DNA of 64,000 nucleotides from Darksidea phi. Its lineage: Eukaryota; Ascomycota; Dothideomycetes; Pleosporales; Lentitheciaceae. This document shows positions 21,157-33,713 of the stretch, one piece after another. Every line of letters begins with the position of its first letter. Position 1 is the first letter of the stretch. Location of the stretch: assembly GCA_030770425.1 (NCBI GenBank), contig JASJFT010000023.1, positions 1 to 64,000 of the forward strand, written 5' to 3'. Position numbers and translations under genes: made by a program. Below the pieces are notes generated by a model. It was not told the DNA's origin and did no database searches. It saw only the letters and a program-made list of their open reading frames with translations.

Positions 21157-24100
21157 TTATCGCCCGTACTCTAAACTTGGCACAATGACCGGCCCGTACT
21201 TCATCGGCGCACTATACGGCCCCTCATTCTGCACCATGAAGTCCACCGCAAGACTCAACTTGCCGCTTCCTTGCCCCGGGCTAACCTGTCCAAATGTGCC
21301 ATTCACAATCTCAGGATCGTAAACCACACATGCCACATAGTTTCTCCTACCCATCAATCTCTTGTACTCCCTCGGGCTTCCGTTAACATCCTGGGTGAAG
21401 ATCTCCATCATGTCTTCTTTGGTGTCGGACGGTTGGTGATTGGAGCGGTGCCCGTTCTGCGGGACGTAGAGTACGCGGTTGTTGTGTAGGAGGCGGAGGA
21501 TAGGGTTTGATGGTGGGGCGTTGACCACAGAAGCAGAGATTATTTGGTACATTGTCTTGTGGTCTTGGGGTTTTGAGGGGTCGTGGACAAGTCCCGCGCC
21601 ACAACAGTCAACACCGCCAGAGAAGAACGTCATGCGTAGAGACTTGTTGTGCGCGATACCCTGGAGAGTGCGGATAAGGTATGTGCGTTCAAGATCCTGA
21701 GAGTGTATTAGTAAAGCAATAGAATTGAACTTTGGACATGAGATAGTACCTTTGAATCGTGTGTCCATTGATCTCTTAGCTCGTCCAGAAGATCAATCTC
21801 TCCAAATGGACTCAGAACACCACTCATGAGGCCCGACTTTCCAATAGCCTTCTTGACATGATTGAAGCCATCACCGACGACGTTTTTAGCGCCTACTACA
21901 CCAGCGACGGAGCTAGTGACCTTGCCGAGCATGTTGAAAGTTCCAGTAACAGCCTTCTTGCCTGTTGCCATAGAGTTGGCAAGATGCTCCACAGACTCAA
22001 GTCGCGGGTAGATGACGGGCACCGGAATCATCCATATGCAGTGTTGTACGCTGGGAGGGAGAGTCGCAACCTTGGGGAAGATCCCTTGGTATGTCGGGCC
22101 TGCCATGACCTGATGAGGATTTCGCTCAGAGCGGCAATCTGGCCCAACAACGGTGACGTAAGGACCTAGATACTTGATAAAGTGCCATCCGGTGCCGGTA
22201 ATTGTGAAGAGGTCTATGTCGTTGTTCACGTTGCGCAGAATCTCCAGCGTAGTGTGGTGTTGGAAGAGCAGGTACATTTCGATACCCACTCTTCCAATGT
22301 TCTTGAACATGTTGGAAAATTGCATATGTTCAGGGTATGAGCCAAAGCCGTCGAAGCTACCTGAGGGTCAGTATCGTTCACAATTACGATCCCAAGTAAT
22401 TTCACTTACATATCGTGGTCATCCAGCGCTAGAATGTGTGGAATCTGCGCGAATGCCTCTCTCACGTGCGGCTGATCAAAATGGCTGGTGTAGTAGTGGA
22501 AGTACGCGTGGCAGACCTCCTCTTCATGCTTTGCTGTCCAAGGCGCGTTCTTTCGATTCTCTTTTCCACTCATGGCAGTCCACTGCTTCAGAAGAGGTAT
22601 TTCTTTCCACAACCGATCAGCGTATATTTGACCACCAAGCCCAAGCTGCACGTGGAAACCACCACATTCAGTATTCTTCTGGAGAATGTCCTTCCACATG
22701 AAGCCCATTCCACCCAACTTTTGTCGCTCATTCGCACTTACGCCGAGAGCGAAATCGTTGCCAGAGTGAGCGATGAAACGCCAGCTACTCTCGTGGCGTC
22801 CGGCAACCAAAAACTCGAAGCGTGTGCAACCCAAATGTGAGGTGATGGCATACGTCCACTTCGCCGCATGATCTTCTTCCATCTTCAACTCGACATCGTA
22901 CCGGTAGAATATCCACGTTTGGTGCGTATAGATCGGATTTGCTTTCAGCTGCCGGGGATTTGGTGACAGATCCACGCTTTGATGGATATGGATAGTCGGA
23001 GGATGAGGGGTATTCGTAATAAGCAAGATTGAGCCAAGCCACAGACCTCGCTCTATATCCATATTGGTGTATCTCAGATACGGTCCGAAGTACACGCTAT
23101 TCGTGGGAGCAATCTTGTATTGGTCCACTCCGTGAACCGGAGGAGGGCCGGTAAAACCGCTGGTGGTTGGAGTGGCGATCGGTGCCATACCCATCATATC
23201 TCCAGGATATCCGGCCGTCTGGGTAGGGAATCCTGGTGAAGCCAGAGGTGTTTTGCCGAAAGCTGGGGAGCCTAGTGGGTTCGCGTATGAGTTGGTTGGG
23301 GACATTGGCTCATTAAGGTTTAGTGGCGTTAGATTCTTGGGGAACTCCCACTGTGTAGATTGGGTAGGCAGGTGGATGTAGTAGTACTGTCCAGAACTGG
23401 GGTCGAGGTGTGCTATCCAGCCTTCGGGAAGCGGCGGGGGCGACGCAGGGCCAGGTCCTGGTGCCGGACTCGGCGTGCTAGCATGCTGTACAGGCTGTGC
23501 AGGCTGCGCTTGGGGTGGGAGGTAATTCGCCGTTGGAGTTGGCGCCACAACACCCGAAGGCTGCGCTGATGCAGTTGCGTGTTGCGCACGTATGTCGTTC
23601 GCAAACGCTGGATGTTGCTGGATGTTCGGGTCGCTCATAGCGCCAGGTGGGGGAGCCTGTTCCGCGGATGCTTGCGGACGTTGCTTCTCATTTGGAAAAC
23701 CTTGACTTGTAGTAGCGGTTGGGTGTGTGATACTTGAGTAAGCTGGTGGTGGCTCTTCGTTCATATTCAAACGACCCATGTCCTGCGTTAAAGGATGCAC
23801 CGGAGGCGCATTTGCGGGAGGTGGAGAAGTCCTAGAGGTGGGGACTTGTGGAAGAGGTGCTTGCGGGGGGCTACTCGAAGGCCCGACCGGATTCATGCCT
23901 TGGTACACCGCGGGAGGGCCGTGTGGGTGACTCCCGGGTTGCTCAGTTGGCGTCCAAGGTCGTCTCGGGGGCTGCTGGGACGGAGGCGGTGACGAAAGAC
24001 CTGGCCTAGGCTGCTGGTTGGCATAGACTTGGTTCCGCTGTGCTGCAGCAGCATTTTGTGCGCTCTGCGCTTGCAGATTCGTCAGGGTGGAGGGGCCGGC

Positions 24101-24940
24101 AATTCCTGCAGCAGCAAAACGCGCCTCGATACCACCACTCGGAGGAGGAATTATAGGTGTTTCGGGAGGAGGAGGAGATCCTCGTTGCGCCTTCGTAGTC
24201 GATGTGGAAGCAGTAGAGCTCAGTCGGTTGATGCCGCCTGGGTTGGGGATCTGCAGCGCTGGTTCTGACGCTTGTGGTGGGTCGGCGTTCTGAGGCGGAG
24301 GCCAGTACTGCTGGTGATAGTCTGGGAATGGGTTGGGGTCCGCACTGCCATTCCTCTGCGGTGGTCGCTGGAATAACCCCTCTTTATCAGGCGTATCTGG
24401 GCCAGGAGATTCCGGGAGGGGCTTGGGGGCAGTTCCTCTCCGCTCTGCCAGTCTTGACGGCTGTATAATTCCATCGGCTGTCCTTCCATAGCCGGCCACT
24501 GAAGGTCTATTCGGATCATTCGCATCGAAGCGGGCACGAGAATTGGGCGAGGCTGGGCTCGGGCCAGTCGTGCTCGAGGATTCTCTCCTACGTCTCTCTG
24601 CTTCTGGTGGAGTCGCATTCCTTCCCGCTCGCTCCCTCTCGCTCAGCGGTGTGTATCGTCCTGAAGGGAGGACAGGCTGCTTTGGCGGGCCATCATGGTC
24701 GGGGTATGGTAGCGGGGCTGTTGGAGGATTCGTCGGCGGCGCCGGGAACGTTGGCATAGGCGGTGGGCGCGAAAATACTGGATGGTTAGAGCTGCCCGCC
24801 GAGTCTGTCCTCGGCGGGGGACTCTTGCTCGCCGAATCTCTCTTCTGAATTCGCAGTGGTCCGACGGTGGGTGTAGCGGGCGTCTCTCCGGGACGAAGGA
24901 ACAATTCCTCTTCGGGCCGGCCCTGCTTTCGGCCCTCCAT
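21157..24940 (-). CDS. WW domain plus PhoD-like phosphatase protein
   Basis: Three exons on the minus strand, 24940-22410, 22356-21750 and 21696-21157 (introns of 53 nt each), give 1225 aa. Residues 1-500 are disordered, rich in P, S and Q, with many PPP runs. A WW domain sits at about 505-536 (LPEGWIAHLDPSSGQYYY, second Trp in TQWEFP). From about 600 to the end is a PhoD-type metallophosphatase fold with the metal-site-like motif LALDDHDIFDGFGSYPE spanning the first splice junction. Further on are FSGGVDCCGAG and NGTFGQVS. In this junction the acceptor is the GTAG after CCTCAG, which alone restores HDIFDGF. PhoD relatives hydrolyse phosphodiesters or phosphomonoesters. Substrate and location are unknown; WW plus Pro-rich tail suggests scaffold contacts. 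No signal peptide is seen. Confidence 0.87.
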
Positions 24941-26051
24941 GACGGGTTATGCAGTGTGTATGCCGTGTCTTGCTTTGTTGGATCGTCGTCTTATTTTTGG
25001 ATAATGTTGCAGACGGGTCGCGGTGCGGGAGCGCTGAGTTGCTGGCGGGGTAAAGCGCGATGACGCGGAACGAAAGAGAAGCTTGGGCTGGCGAAGTAGG
25101 TGCCTGCCCTGACCGGTGAGTCGTATATGTAGGCTAGACAAGGAGGAGACAAGATGCTGCGGTATCCTGTTTGCGACGGAGGCGAAGCTACCGACTTACG
25201 TAGCCCATCGCGCTGCTGTATGAGGGCGAGCCTTGGACTCGATAGTATGCCCTGCACGCGCGCCCGAATGCATGCATGGCTCTTGATTGGCCAACGTACG
25301 CGCTGGTCGGCCGAATGCGCGACCTCCCGCTACCTTGGCAGCGCATAAATCTGGTCGTGACATCTGACTGGAGAGATTCTAGTGACTTTCAAGGGGGCCA
25401 CAGTGGAGGCGCCGTACCTGGCGTCGTTAGTCTCGTCCTTTTGAGCGTCGAAACATCGGCCCAAGGGCGCGGCCCGGCGCCGAGATGCATACAGTCTAGG
25501 AAGTATAACCCCTCGAAGATCGCCAGGACGGGTACTCCCATACAATATCCTGCGCGACAAAGAGGAGGACCTGCCTAAAGAACTTTACTGACGATTCCGT
25601 CGAACATTGAAGATGGAGTGTCAGGTCCTGGCGTTTTCCGTCTTCGAATCGTACCGTCGGAAGGCACAGCGGCCCAACAAGTGCAAATAAGGATAGAGTA
25701 TTGCCCTCTGAGGATAACCAGGATGCATTTCCCCACCGTATAATCTATGAGCAGAAGGTAGAGACACAGCACTTACGAGCGCCCATTCTGAGAATTCCAT
25801 CTCAAAGTGGCACGGGTGAAAGAGTCATAATGTCGACTATCGAGATCCTACTGAAAGACTGGGGTAGACCATGTCCAAAACCCTTCTAACTTCCCCTAAG
25901 AATGCTAATATACTAAAATGCAATAGAGTAGATATCACAACAGCTCGAACACAAGACATCCTACAAAACATCCAAACACATCTCTCGGGTATCTCTCTTC
26001 CAACTCCAAATACAAGCACAAGTGCATCCGTGCACCAACACGCCCATCCCA
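24941..26051. other. Intergenic upstream of the WW/PhoD gene
   Basis: About 1.1 kb with the promoter of the PhoD-like gene at the left and the 3' end of the Q-rich gene at the right. Only short chance ORFs are present. Confidence 0.55.
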
Positions 26052-27871
26052 TCAATACCTAAACATCACAATCCCCGATCTTTCCGGATCCAACTTTCCC
26101 AACAAAGGTTGGCACTTCTCCAACGCCAACGCTCCGTTGATGACTAGACTCACACTCCTCCCTAGTACTCCCACATACCTGTCCCGAATCGCTGGGTTGA
26201 GGTGCGGCACACTGATAACCGAGTCCAACCATTCACAAATCTGTTCATGCTGCCACTCCGCGTTATACCCGCCCGTACCTGGCCCGTTAGGATTCAAGGA
26301 GTACTGTGCTACTCGCATTTGAGACAGCGTCCAGGGCGACCAGGCGCATATAGGCGCTTTCGATGTTACGGGTAAGACGAGGGCTGGACAGCCGTCTAAA
26401 AGATGGAAGATTATTGTACCGCAGCCGGGCCGCCGCGACGTGCTCCACATGTTTGCGCGGAAGGGAGAGATGCCTGTGAAGAGGACGATCATACGGTTTG
26501 TGCCGATGTCAATTTGGGGATTGGCTTCGCACATGGCGAGAGTGTGGACGGACTCGGAGAGGAGTTTGTGGGCCATTAGGTAGTCTCCTGCACATGATAT
26601 CAGTTACCTCTATTCTAGTTAAAGGGGTATGGAAGGAATAACTCACCACCTAGGAATGGTCCGAAAAATTGGCAGATAGAGAAGTCGTTCGCTCGTGGTA
26701 TTGATGGCGTCCTCGCGCTCGCAAATAGGTACGGGCAAAACCAGCCCTTCTCGCATGCTTGAGAATCCCTCGAGGGGTATATGCCCACAAACCGCAGGTC
26801 AGCATCCACGCCCATGAGCTTGTGTTTGATGCCGACTTGCAAGCTTTTAACGTTGGTGGTCTGTAACATCTTCTCCTCTTCCGGCAATAAATGTTCAATG
26901 ATTCCCTTATCGATGGCCTGCTCTACGATCTGGAAGACGCTGTACTTAATGACCGTGCTTCCGAGGATCACACCAGCCCCAGAGTTTACAATCTCAGAGA
27001 CGAAGCTGTCGGCACCAAACGCTCCTGTTACACCATCCGAGATACCTTCGACAAGCGGCGTACCAACAAAAGCAAAAGTTGTGAACAGTACAGCGTCGCG
27101 GTAGCGGACATTTGGCAAGGTGACGGGATTATTGTCGCCCCAAGGGGAAAGACTGGTAGGCATCTTCATAGCTGATGTAGCAGTTTGTACCGAGGAGCGA
27201 GCTACGCGACCAAACAGAGTGTCGCCAAAGAAGCGCTGCACACTGCCAGTGTGCTTCTCGTCTTTAGGGCCGGCGTGATCGCCATGGCTACCGGAAGAAT
27301 GCGTTGGTCCGAAGAGGCCAGATGGGGCAGAGGTGGTATAGTGTGGTTTTTGCGCTTGTTGCTGAACGGGTCGTTGGGGCATTGGCTGCTGTAACATGGG
27401 CGGAGGCATCATTTGTTGAGGTTGCTGGAAGGACTGTGGACTCATCATTTGCTGCGGGCCGGCGACTTGCTGGGGGGCCATGGTCTGCTGGGCTTGTTGT
27501 TGGAGCACCTGGACTTTCTCCGGCGGCATGTTCTGAATGATTTGCTGAACTTGTTGCTGCTGGGGAGTCATGTTTAGTGGATACTGGGGTGGCTGCTGTG
27601 CCGTTATAGGTTGCATTGATTGCTGCATAGGGAGGCCTTGAGGAGACTGAACAAAGTGGAGTTGCTGGGCCGAGGTCTGAAATTGCTGCTGTTGCATTTG
27701 AGGCTGGTTTTGAGGGAAGCCATTCTGCTGCTGTGGAGGCATCTGTCCGAAAGCGTTTTGATTCAATGGTGGCGTTTGGGTGGGGAGTTGTTGTGGTTGC
27801 GGTTCTGTGTACGGTGGTGGAGGAGGCGTATCGAATGATGCGACCGAAGGTTGTTGCTGTAGCATCGACAT
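26052..27871 (-). CDS. Q/P-rich protein with a conserved C-terminal region, unknown function
   Basis: Two exons on the minus strand, 27871-26647 and 26587-26052 (59-nt intron), give 586 aa. Residues 1-190 are dominated by Q, P and M (runs such as QQQQ, PPPPP), a prion-like composition. A linker with basic and Ser residues follows. From about 225 a folded part begins with moderately hydrophobic helices (AVLFTTFAFVGTPLVEG, GAGVILGSTVIKYSVFQIV). A later region has KLMGVDADLRFVGIYPSRD, and the C terminus is mixed alpha/beta with CEANPQIDIGTNRMIVLF. Splicing joins FLGG to DYLMAHKLL in frame. I do not recognise a family. Possible roles include a transcription co-factor or membrane-associated scaffold, but neither is supported. 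Divergent from SPP2. Confidence 0.78.
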
Positions 27872-28836
27872 GGTGGGCTTCTTTCTGGTCCTACGGGCTC
27901 TTTTCCGCGTCTATAAATCTTCTAATGTGCCCAGGTATGCCACCCTATTGTTCTGAAGCTGAACTGGAAAGTGTCCTTCTATAATTCAAGTTACCATAGG
28001 CTCACCTCTGTATCGGCACATGAGACAAGCCTAAAACTAGGCGCGATGGCAGACTGCGAAAAGACCACTCCCCAGGAGAACAGCTGATGATAGAAAATTG
28101 GAGAGAAGACCGTAGTGAAAACCTGGAAAGACGGAACCAATGACTTGAAGAGAAGAGAGACAGAAAAGAGTACAAAATTACGGGGGGATTGAACGTTCAT
28201 ATGCAGCTCGTGTCTGAGGTTGCTGGCCAGACCTCAGCCGCACATTGTGGCTTTCTCCTTACTCTTTGTGGAACATCGTAGCGGAGCAATCGACGAATCT
28301 AGAACTAGACCTAGTGCCTGCATGTTGGGTGGAACGATTTTATCGCTTGAATTGGAAGTGCTATATATGGGATGAGTTGGACATAGAAGTTGAGGTACTC
28401 AGTGAGCTGGGGATGGACTGTGATCCGCAACCTTAATTCCTTGCTTTGAGCTGGCTCGCATAATGACGGTTCACAATGTCTCTATACTGTTTCTGCCAGA
28501 ATTGTAGGATATTCGCAAGAGGCTCAAGCTCGTAAGTCCCCGGAACGTCAACTAGTAAGACAGCCTTACACGTGATTGTTGCTGCCTTCAAATGTTCATG
28601 ACCAGGATCAGTGCCAAGCCCGCGCTGTCATTGGCGTAACTTTTCGATTCAGTCTTGTGCTTTCCTCCACTCACTCCTCCTTTCAGTCGTCCCGCAACCT
28701 CTTTACCGCCGGGAATCTGTCGCAGTGGTGCACATTGTTGGTACGGTCCCTTTACCAACATTCGGCACCTGAGAACCCTCTCCTAGGGTCGCGACAATTC
28801 CGCAACCTCGACTTTGCGCAGACCTCGTCCGTCACT
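27872..28836. promoter_or_regulatory. Divergent promoter region Q-rich gene/SPP2
   Basis: About 960 bp between two 5' ends. The frame of SPP2 stays open back to 28576 but without an ATG, so that part is leader. Pyrimidine-rich sequence at 28640-28700 suits a fungal transcription start zone. No gene seen. Confidence 0.55.
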
Positions 28837-30231
28837 ATGGCCACCCCCAAGGCCAGCGGTTTCAAGCTTTCTCTTGCCGGTGTGAAAGGTAAACCAGGAT
28901 TCAAAGCCCACCTCGAAAAGCCTGTGAAAAGGCCCCGCCTCGATCTCGGAGACGACGAACCTGAGGATGACAATAAGAAGCAGGAGATCTCGGGTTGGGA
29001 TGCCGCAGAAGGCGGCGCCGTGGAATTGAATGGCAAAATGGGGGATAATAAAGGCCCTCAGATCATTCCAGCATTACCGAATCGCAACTGGGGTGAGGAG
29101 GCTAGGAAGAGGCAACTGGCGCGAGCTGGTGTAAACCCGGAACTGAGTGGAAATGTTCCAGAGAAATTGGAGGAATCAAAGGTGTCTTATGGTCTGAGGA
29201 CATTCAAGAAGGAGAACCGGGAGAGCGCATCACCGGAGCCTATGGACACTGCCGAGGATAGCAAACCACAAGACGACGGTCTTACGGAAGAGCAACGGCT
29301 CGAAAAGAATGCTCTTCATGCCCTTATACACGGAAAAGCTACAGACCACACCGTCATCCCGATACAGAGCGAGGAAGATGCCCTCCGAAACGATATCCAC
29401 GATGCGCCGGCCGCACCTACCCTTGCATCCTACGAAGCCACACCCGTCGAAGGATTTGGCGCCGCGCTCCTCCGCGGTATGGGCTGGAAAGATGGCGAGG
29501 AAATTGGGCGTGACAAAAAGACAGCGGCGAAACCGAAAGAAATCAAGCGAAGACCTGCTTTGCTCGGCATAGGCGCGAAACCAGAAGCCGCCGTAGGGAT
29601 AGAACTAGGAGAGTGGGGCAAGGGCAAGGGGAAGAAGGTGGCCATGAGCTATAACCCTGTCACGCTGCAAAACAAGCATACAGGTGAGAAGATATCGGAA
29701 GAGGAGCTCAAGGCTCGTTTGGAGGCACAGAAGCTGGTCCGAGAAGAAAAGCCTTCACGGAGTAGCAAATACGACGACGAAGGTGACGATAGGAGGCGTG
29801 AGAAGCGCAAAGACCGGAAAGACCGAGACCGAAGAGATGATGACTATGACAGTGAGCGAAGGAGAGACAAAGATCGTCGAAGAGAAAAAGAAGACGAGTA
29901 CTCGGACCGCGAGCGACGGCGAGAAAAGAAAAAGTACCGTGACAACGACTACGATGACAGCGACCGACGGCGGGAAAAAAGACGCGACAAGGACAATCGA
30001 GATGACTACGACCGACGGGACAAGGGGAGGGACCGAGATCGTCGACATAGGAGCAGGTCTCCTGACAACGACGATCGGAAAGAAAAACGTCGTGAGCGTG
30101 ACCGTCGGGATCGAGATAGAAGTAGGAGTCGCGACTCGGATGACCGGCGTAAGCGGAGGAGAGACTACGACGATGATGACCGTGATGAGCGGAAAAGGAG
30201 GCATAAGGACGACAAGTATTATAGGAAGTAG
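28837..30231 (+). CDS. SPP2: Pre-mRNA-splicing factor Spp2 (G-patch)
   Basis: Single exon, 464 aa, from the first in-frame ATG (MATPKASGFKLSLAG). It carries a G-patch of the Spp2/GPKOW type: the conserved VEGFGAALLRGMGWKDGEEI around residues 205-225, then KRRPALLGIGAKP. In the family, Spp2 binds and activates the DEAH helicase Prp2 before the first catalytic step in the spliceosome. The C-terminal third (about 315-464) is an extreme run of D, R, E and K (DRRREK, RDRDRR, RSRSPD units). Such RD/RS tails are common in splicing factors of filamentous fungi but absent from the short yeast Spp2. The reverse strand of this tail shows long open frames that are composition artefacts. Nuclear. Confidence 0.9.
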   Translation: MATPKASGFKLSLAGVKGKPGFKAHLEKPVKRPRLDLGDDEPEDDNKKQEISGWDAAEGGAVELNGKMGDNKGPQIIPALPNRNWGEEARKRQLARAGVNPELSGNVPEKLEESKVSYGLRTFKKENRESASPEPMDTAEDSKPQDDGLTEEQRLEKNALHALIHGKATDHTVIPIQSEEDALRNDIHDAPAAPTLASYEATPVEGFGAALLRGMGWKDGEEIGRDKKTAAKPKEIKRRPALLGIGAKPEAAVGIELGEWGKGKGKKVAMSYNPVTLQNKHTGEKISEEELKARLEAQKLVREEKPSRSSKYDDEGDDRRREKRKDRKDRDRRDDDYDSERRRDKDRRREKEDEYSDRERRREKKKYRDNDYDDSDRRREKRRDKDNRDDYDRRDKGRDRDRRHRSRSPDNDDRKEKRRERDRRDRDRSRSRDSDDRRKRRRDYDDDDRDERKRRHKDDKYYRK

Positions 30232-30609
30232 TCGCTTTCACTTGCTCCTGAGGCTTGAGCTAGTGGATACAACGAGCTATAACCCTATTCAATTGTCGTG
30301 ATAGACTTTTGATACCATTTTGTTACAAGCACAGTATATGTTACAAGAAACTAGCTTGAGGTCACTTTCCTCAAATTACTAACGGATAATCTGTACATTA
30401 CGGCTACCGATAATAATACATGTGTATCTCAGAGAACCTCCCAAGAACCCAGATGCTCATGGCAACATCCAACTCTTGCACCAAAACGCTAATTCAAATC
30501 GAACCACCCATCTATTGCGCGTCACAGTATTTACGCAGAACATCTTCTATACGAGTACTCAACGCATGGCCCGACCCTAGGCTGTGCGTATCTTCCTCTT
30601 ATTCTTCGC
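30232..30609. other. Intergenic between convergent SPP2 and SFK1
   Basis: Short shared 3' region, AT-rich around 30300-30420, suitable for polyadenylation of both genes. No gene seen. Confidence 0.55.
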
Positions 30610-31574
30610 CTAGAAGTTCCTCGACGGAAACGGTGTCGGTTCTGCAGGCTTGTATCCGTTCGTGCCGTTGGTGTACCCATTGGTTGCGCCGTTTGTATAC
30701 CCATTACCGTTGGCAGGACCATTGGTATGTCTATTCACACCTCCACGGTAGTACTGTTCCGGATTCGCAGCTCCATCGCCCATGCCAACAGCGCTCTCCA
30801 TCCTCGCCATATCCATCTCCGTTTCGCGACTTTGGTGATGCTTGCTCCGTACCGCAGGCATGAAGTCGATGAAGAAGCTCAGGACGTAGAAGAAGTAGAT
30901 GAACGCAATCGTCCACTCCAGAACTGCTGCAGCGTTGTATTTTTTCTGTTTACTGCTTACACCGAAGCCGATAGCAAGGCCGACCTCAATGAGGATAAAA
31001 GCGAGCTTGATCCAGAAACTTGCGCGGAGGACGCTGTGTTCGCGGAAGTGGATGCCCAAGCGCTGGTATTCCCAGCAGATGAAGATGGCGCTGACGATGT
31101 ATCCTACGATAAATACAGCGAGGAAGATGTTATGTAGGCGGTTGTGGTTCACGCAGTCAAAGATGGAAAGGAGTATGAGGCCTGCCGCGCCGGCGATTGC
31201 AGCGACGATGCTAACACCACTGTAAATCTTCTGCCAGATGGATGTGTTGGGCGCGAGTTTGCCTGTATGGCGAAGCCAGCGCTCGAGGACGAAGGCGATG
31301 TCGAAGCTCACGACGGTGACAGTGCACATGGCGATGAAGAGGGGCTTCAGTCCTTGCGCTCCAACATCTGCGATTCACGGATGGTTAATTATTTTGCTTT
31401 AATCAATTAAAGAGGCGAGAATTTACCAGAGATGTACGCGATGGTCTGTCCATCGCTCATTGAACTGTATTTGGGGCTGCCTTGCACGCTCCAGGTCACC
31501 AACATGGCTATCAACATTGCCAGCCATACTAGTGCCGAGAATATAGGCACGACCCAGTAGGAAAGGAACCACAT
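30610..31574 (-). CDS. SFK1: Sfk1-like membrane protein (FRAG1/DRAM/Sfk1 family)
   Basis: Two exons on the minus strand, 31574-31427 and 31367-30610 (59-nt intron), give 301 aa. The start is the ATG of MWFLSYWVVPIFSALVW, which puts the first membrane helix at the N terminus. About six hydrophobic helices fill residues 1-230, with the family pattern of a polar first loop ending in YISDVGAQGLKPLF. A cytosolic tail of about 70 residues carries N/G/T-rich repeats (GYTNGATNGYTNG). In yeast, Sfk1 is a plasma-membrane protein that helps recruit the PI4-kinase Stt4 and affects phospholipid asymmetry. The tail repeat is low complexity and may vary between strains. The protein family is well supported; the exact role is by analogy. 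Confidence 0.85.
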
Positions 31575-33713
31575 GTTGACTGACGTTATCCCAATCCGTG
31601 CCCTCGAGAGTTGGTGGTCCAAATAATGAACAACGCGCTAGCGATGCTGATGTCTTCTGTACGGTTGACACAGGACCGAGGAAAGGCACCGCGTTGCAAA
31701 GAAAGCGTGGCCACGCGATCAAATGCTTTGGAGGGAAGAGCACAGAACCAAGTATTCACCCAAGACCACCGAAGGAACGCTGTGGGGTATATTGAGGCGT
31801 CAGGGAAGCGAGGTGAGGTCAGTGTTTTGAAATCAGTACAGAGTTCTTGGTGCACGATGATGTCATTGCTGCCATGCCCATCTCCCGCCTGCTTCCGCAG
31901 CGGACACGCCAGGGCGAAGCACTTCCGATTGCCACATCCAAAGCTTGTGCTAGGCAGAAAATCGACTGAGTTCATGCGAGGCAGACGTGAGGAGGTGGAT
32001 GCACGGTAGCCGTTGCGGGAGATCTGATGATAGTGCCGGGTGGTGAATATGACTAAGCGCGCCGGGGTCGTTCAAAGTTCAGTACATCAATTGATAGTAG
32101 CATCCAACTCCAGCGAGATATGTGGATCACGCATCCGAACCACCTTCAGCGCACAGGTCATGCGCACTGCGGAGAGTATCCTGCCGAACAACCTGCACCC
32201 GAGACAGGATGGTGGCCTTCATACTGTTTATTATGGACGCCAAAAACAGGATGAGCAGCTCCTGGAACAATCATCAATCAGCATTAACGACTCGCTAGGT
32301 CCTCTATGATGCCCATGAGCACGGTTTGTGCCTGCTCCGTTACGAGTGCTCAATTTCGCTTCAGTGGGGGAAATGAAGGTGAAATGGCCCCAACCATCAT
32401 ACTGGAGATGCACTCCTCAGGCCACGCTGTCAGTCTGATAAGATACCTTGTGGTCTGGAGTCTTCTGACCTTGTCCAGAGATTGCGCAAATGTGGAGCTA
32501 GAAGGTGTAGTGTTTCAGGCGAAATGGGGCACCCGATCATGTCTGATGCTGATATGAGTGGCATCGATGCAGCGGCGGCATATTTGCGGCGATTATGCTC
32601 GCATGAACACCCAGTTCCGGCAGAACACACTTCATGCAATGCAGGGAGCGGAAGCAAGAAGCTCCTTGGCGATGTGGGCGGTTGAGGGTTAGGCGCCCAC
32701 AAAGGCCTGGCTAGCTACTGCTAATTACCGCCCCCTTCTGCAAAGATATCGATCGACGTCGAGGACGACGGAGGTCCATCGGCAACATCCGCTGATGGGG
32801 TGTCTGCGACCACCTACGCAGAGCTCTTGGAACGCTCCTGGGTTGCCTGGTCAGACGCACGGCTAGAGCAACGGAGAGCTGCCTAAGCTGGATTATGCAG
32901 CGCAGTGGATGCTGCAGGCCCAGAGGTGCCGACATGGAGGCGGAACGGATAAGGGAACCGATGCCAGTGGGGAGAGACGAAACCGTTGGTATTGCAGCGA
33001 TACCTATAAGTCGGACAGCGGCACCGAGCGCGATCGCGAGCCAGCACCAGATCGGACCATGGCAAAGTCGAAAACCGGTTCGAGCTGACGCTGGAGCGGG
33101 CCATGTCGGACTGAAATGAAGGTTTTCGAGCGCTCCGACGCGGGCCACGACAGTCAAACGCGTCGTGCGATCCATCGTCGCACATCCCAGATCATCGCCA
33201 GGATGAGCCACGCATGCCTCTCGTAGCGAGGCTGATTGGCCTCACTGCCGGACTTGCCCGTGGCTGATTGGCCAGATAGGCGGCACTCCGCGATGGGCCG
33301 CGCAAGGGCCGCGTCTGGGGGTTTCATCTCAGACCTCTTCCAAGTTTGTTGTTTACCAAGATGCATGTTCCCCACCTGCCCTGTGCATGGGAATCGTCCG
33401 GTGTCCCAACGGACGCCTCGTCTGAGATCGATTTAACCAGCACTTGGAGCAGAGACATCTCGTTTGTCTCCCCTCGGCCAGCCTTGAGCGATGAGTGCGT
33501 CGTGCCCTCTTTAAATTTCCAACGGCCTCCGCTCCAGCCCCTCACCACCACACAGCGGCCTCCCGGGCGTAATATAGGGTGAGATCCCTCGTATGGCCTT
33601 CCTTGCACCAGTTCATGCTCTAATTCGGCACCAGTTCGCCAATCTCCCGTCCGATGTCCATCGTCTGAGCAGTCCTGGGCCTCCTGCTCGTAGTGCACCG
33701 AGACTTGACCGAC
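31575..33713. other. Long divergent intergenic region, no gene seen
   Basis: About 2.1 kb between the 5' ends of SFK1 (minus) and the S-rich orphan (plus). It holds many short ORFs on both strands, the longest about 166 codons (minus, 32711-33211), all unlike known proteins. Sequence near 33500-33560, CCTCCGCTCCAGCCCCTC-like, is pyrimidine-rich leader of the orphan gene. Confidence 0.5.

Noticed and set aside
29708..30241. Long minus-strand ORFs (up to 177 codons) opposite SPP2
   Set aside because: They mirror the biased D/R/E/K codons of the SPP2 tail and have no protein-like content.
32711..33211. 166-codon minus ORF in the SFK1/orphan interval
   Set aside because: No recognisable content and competing open frames on both strands.
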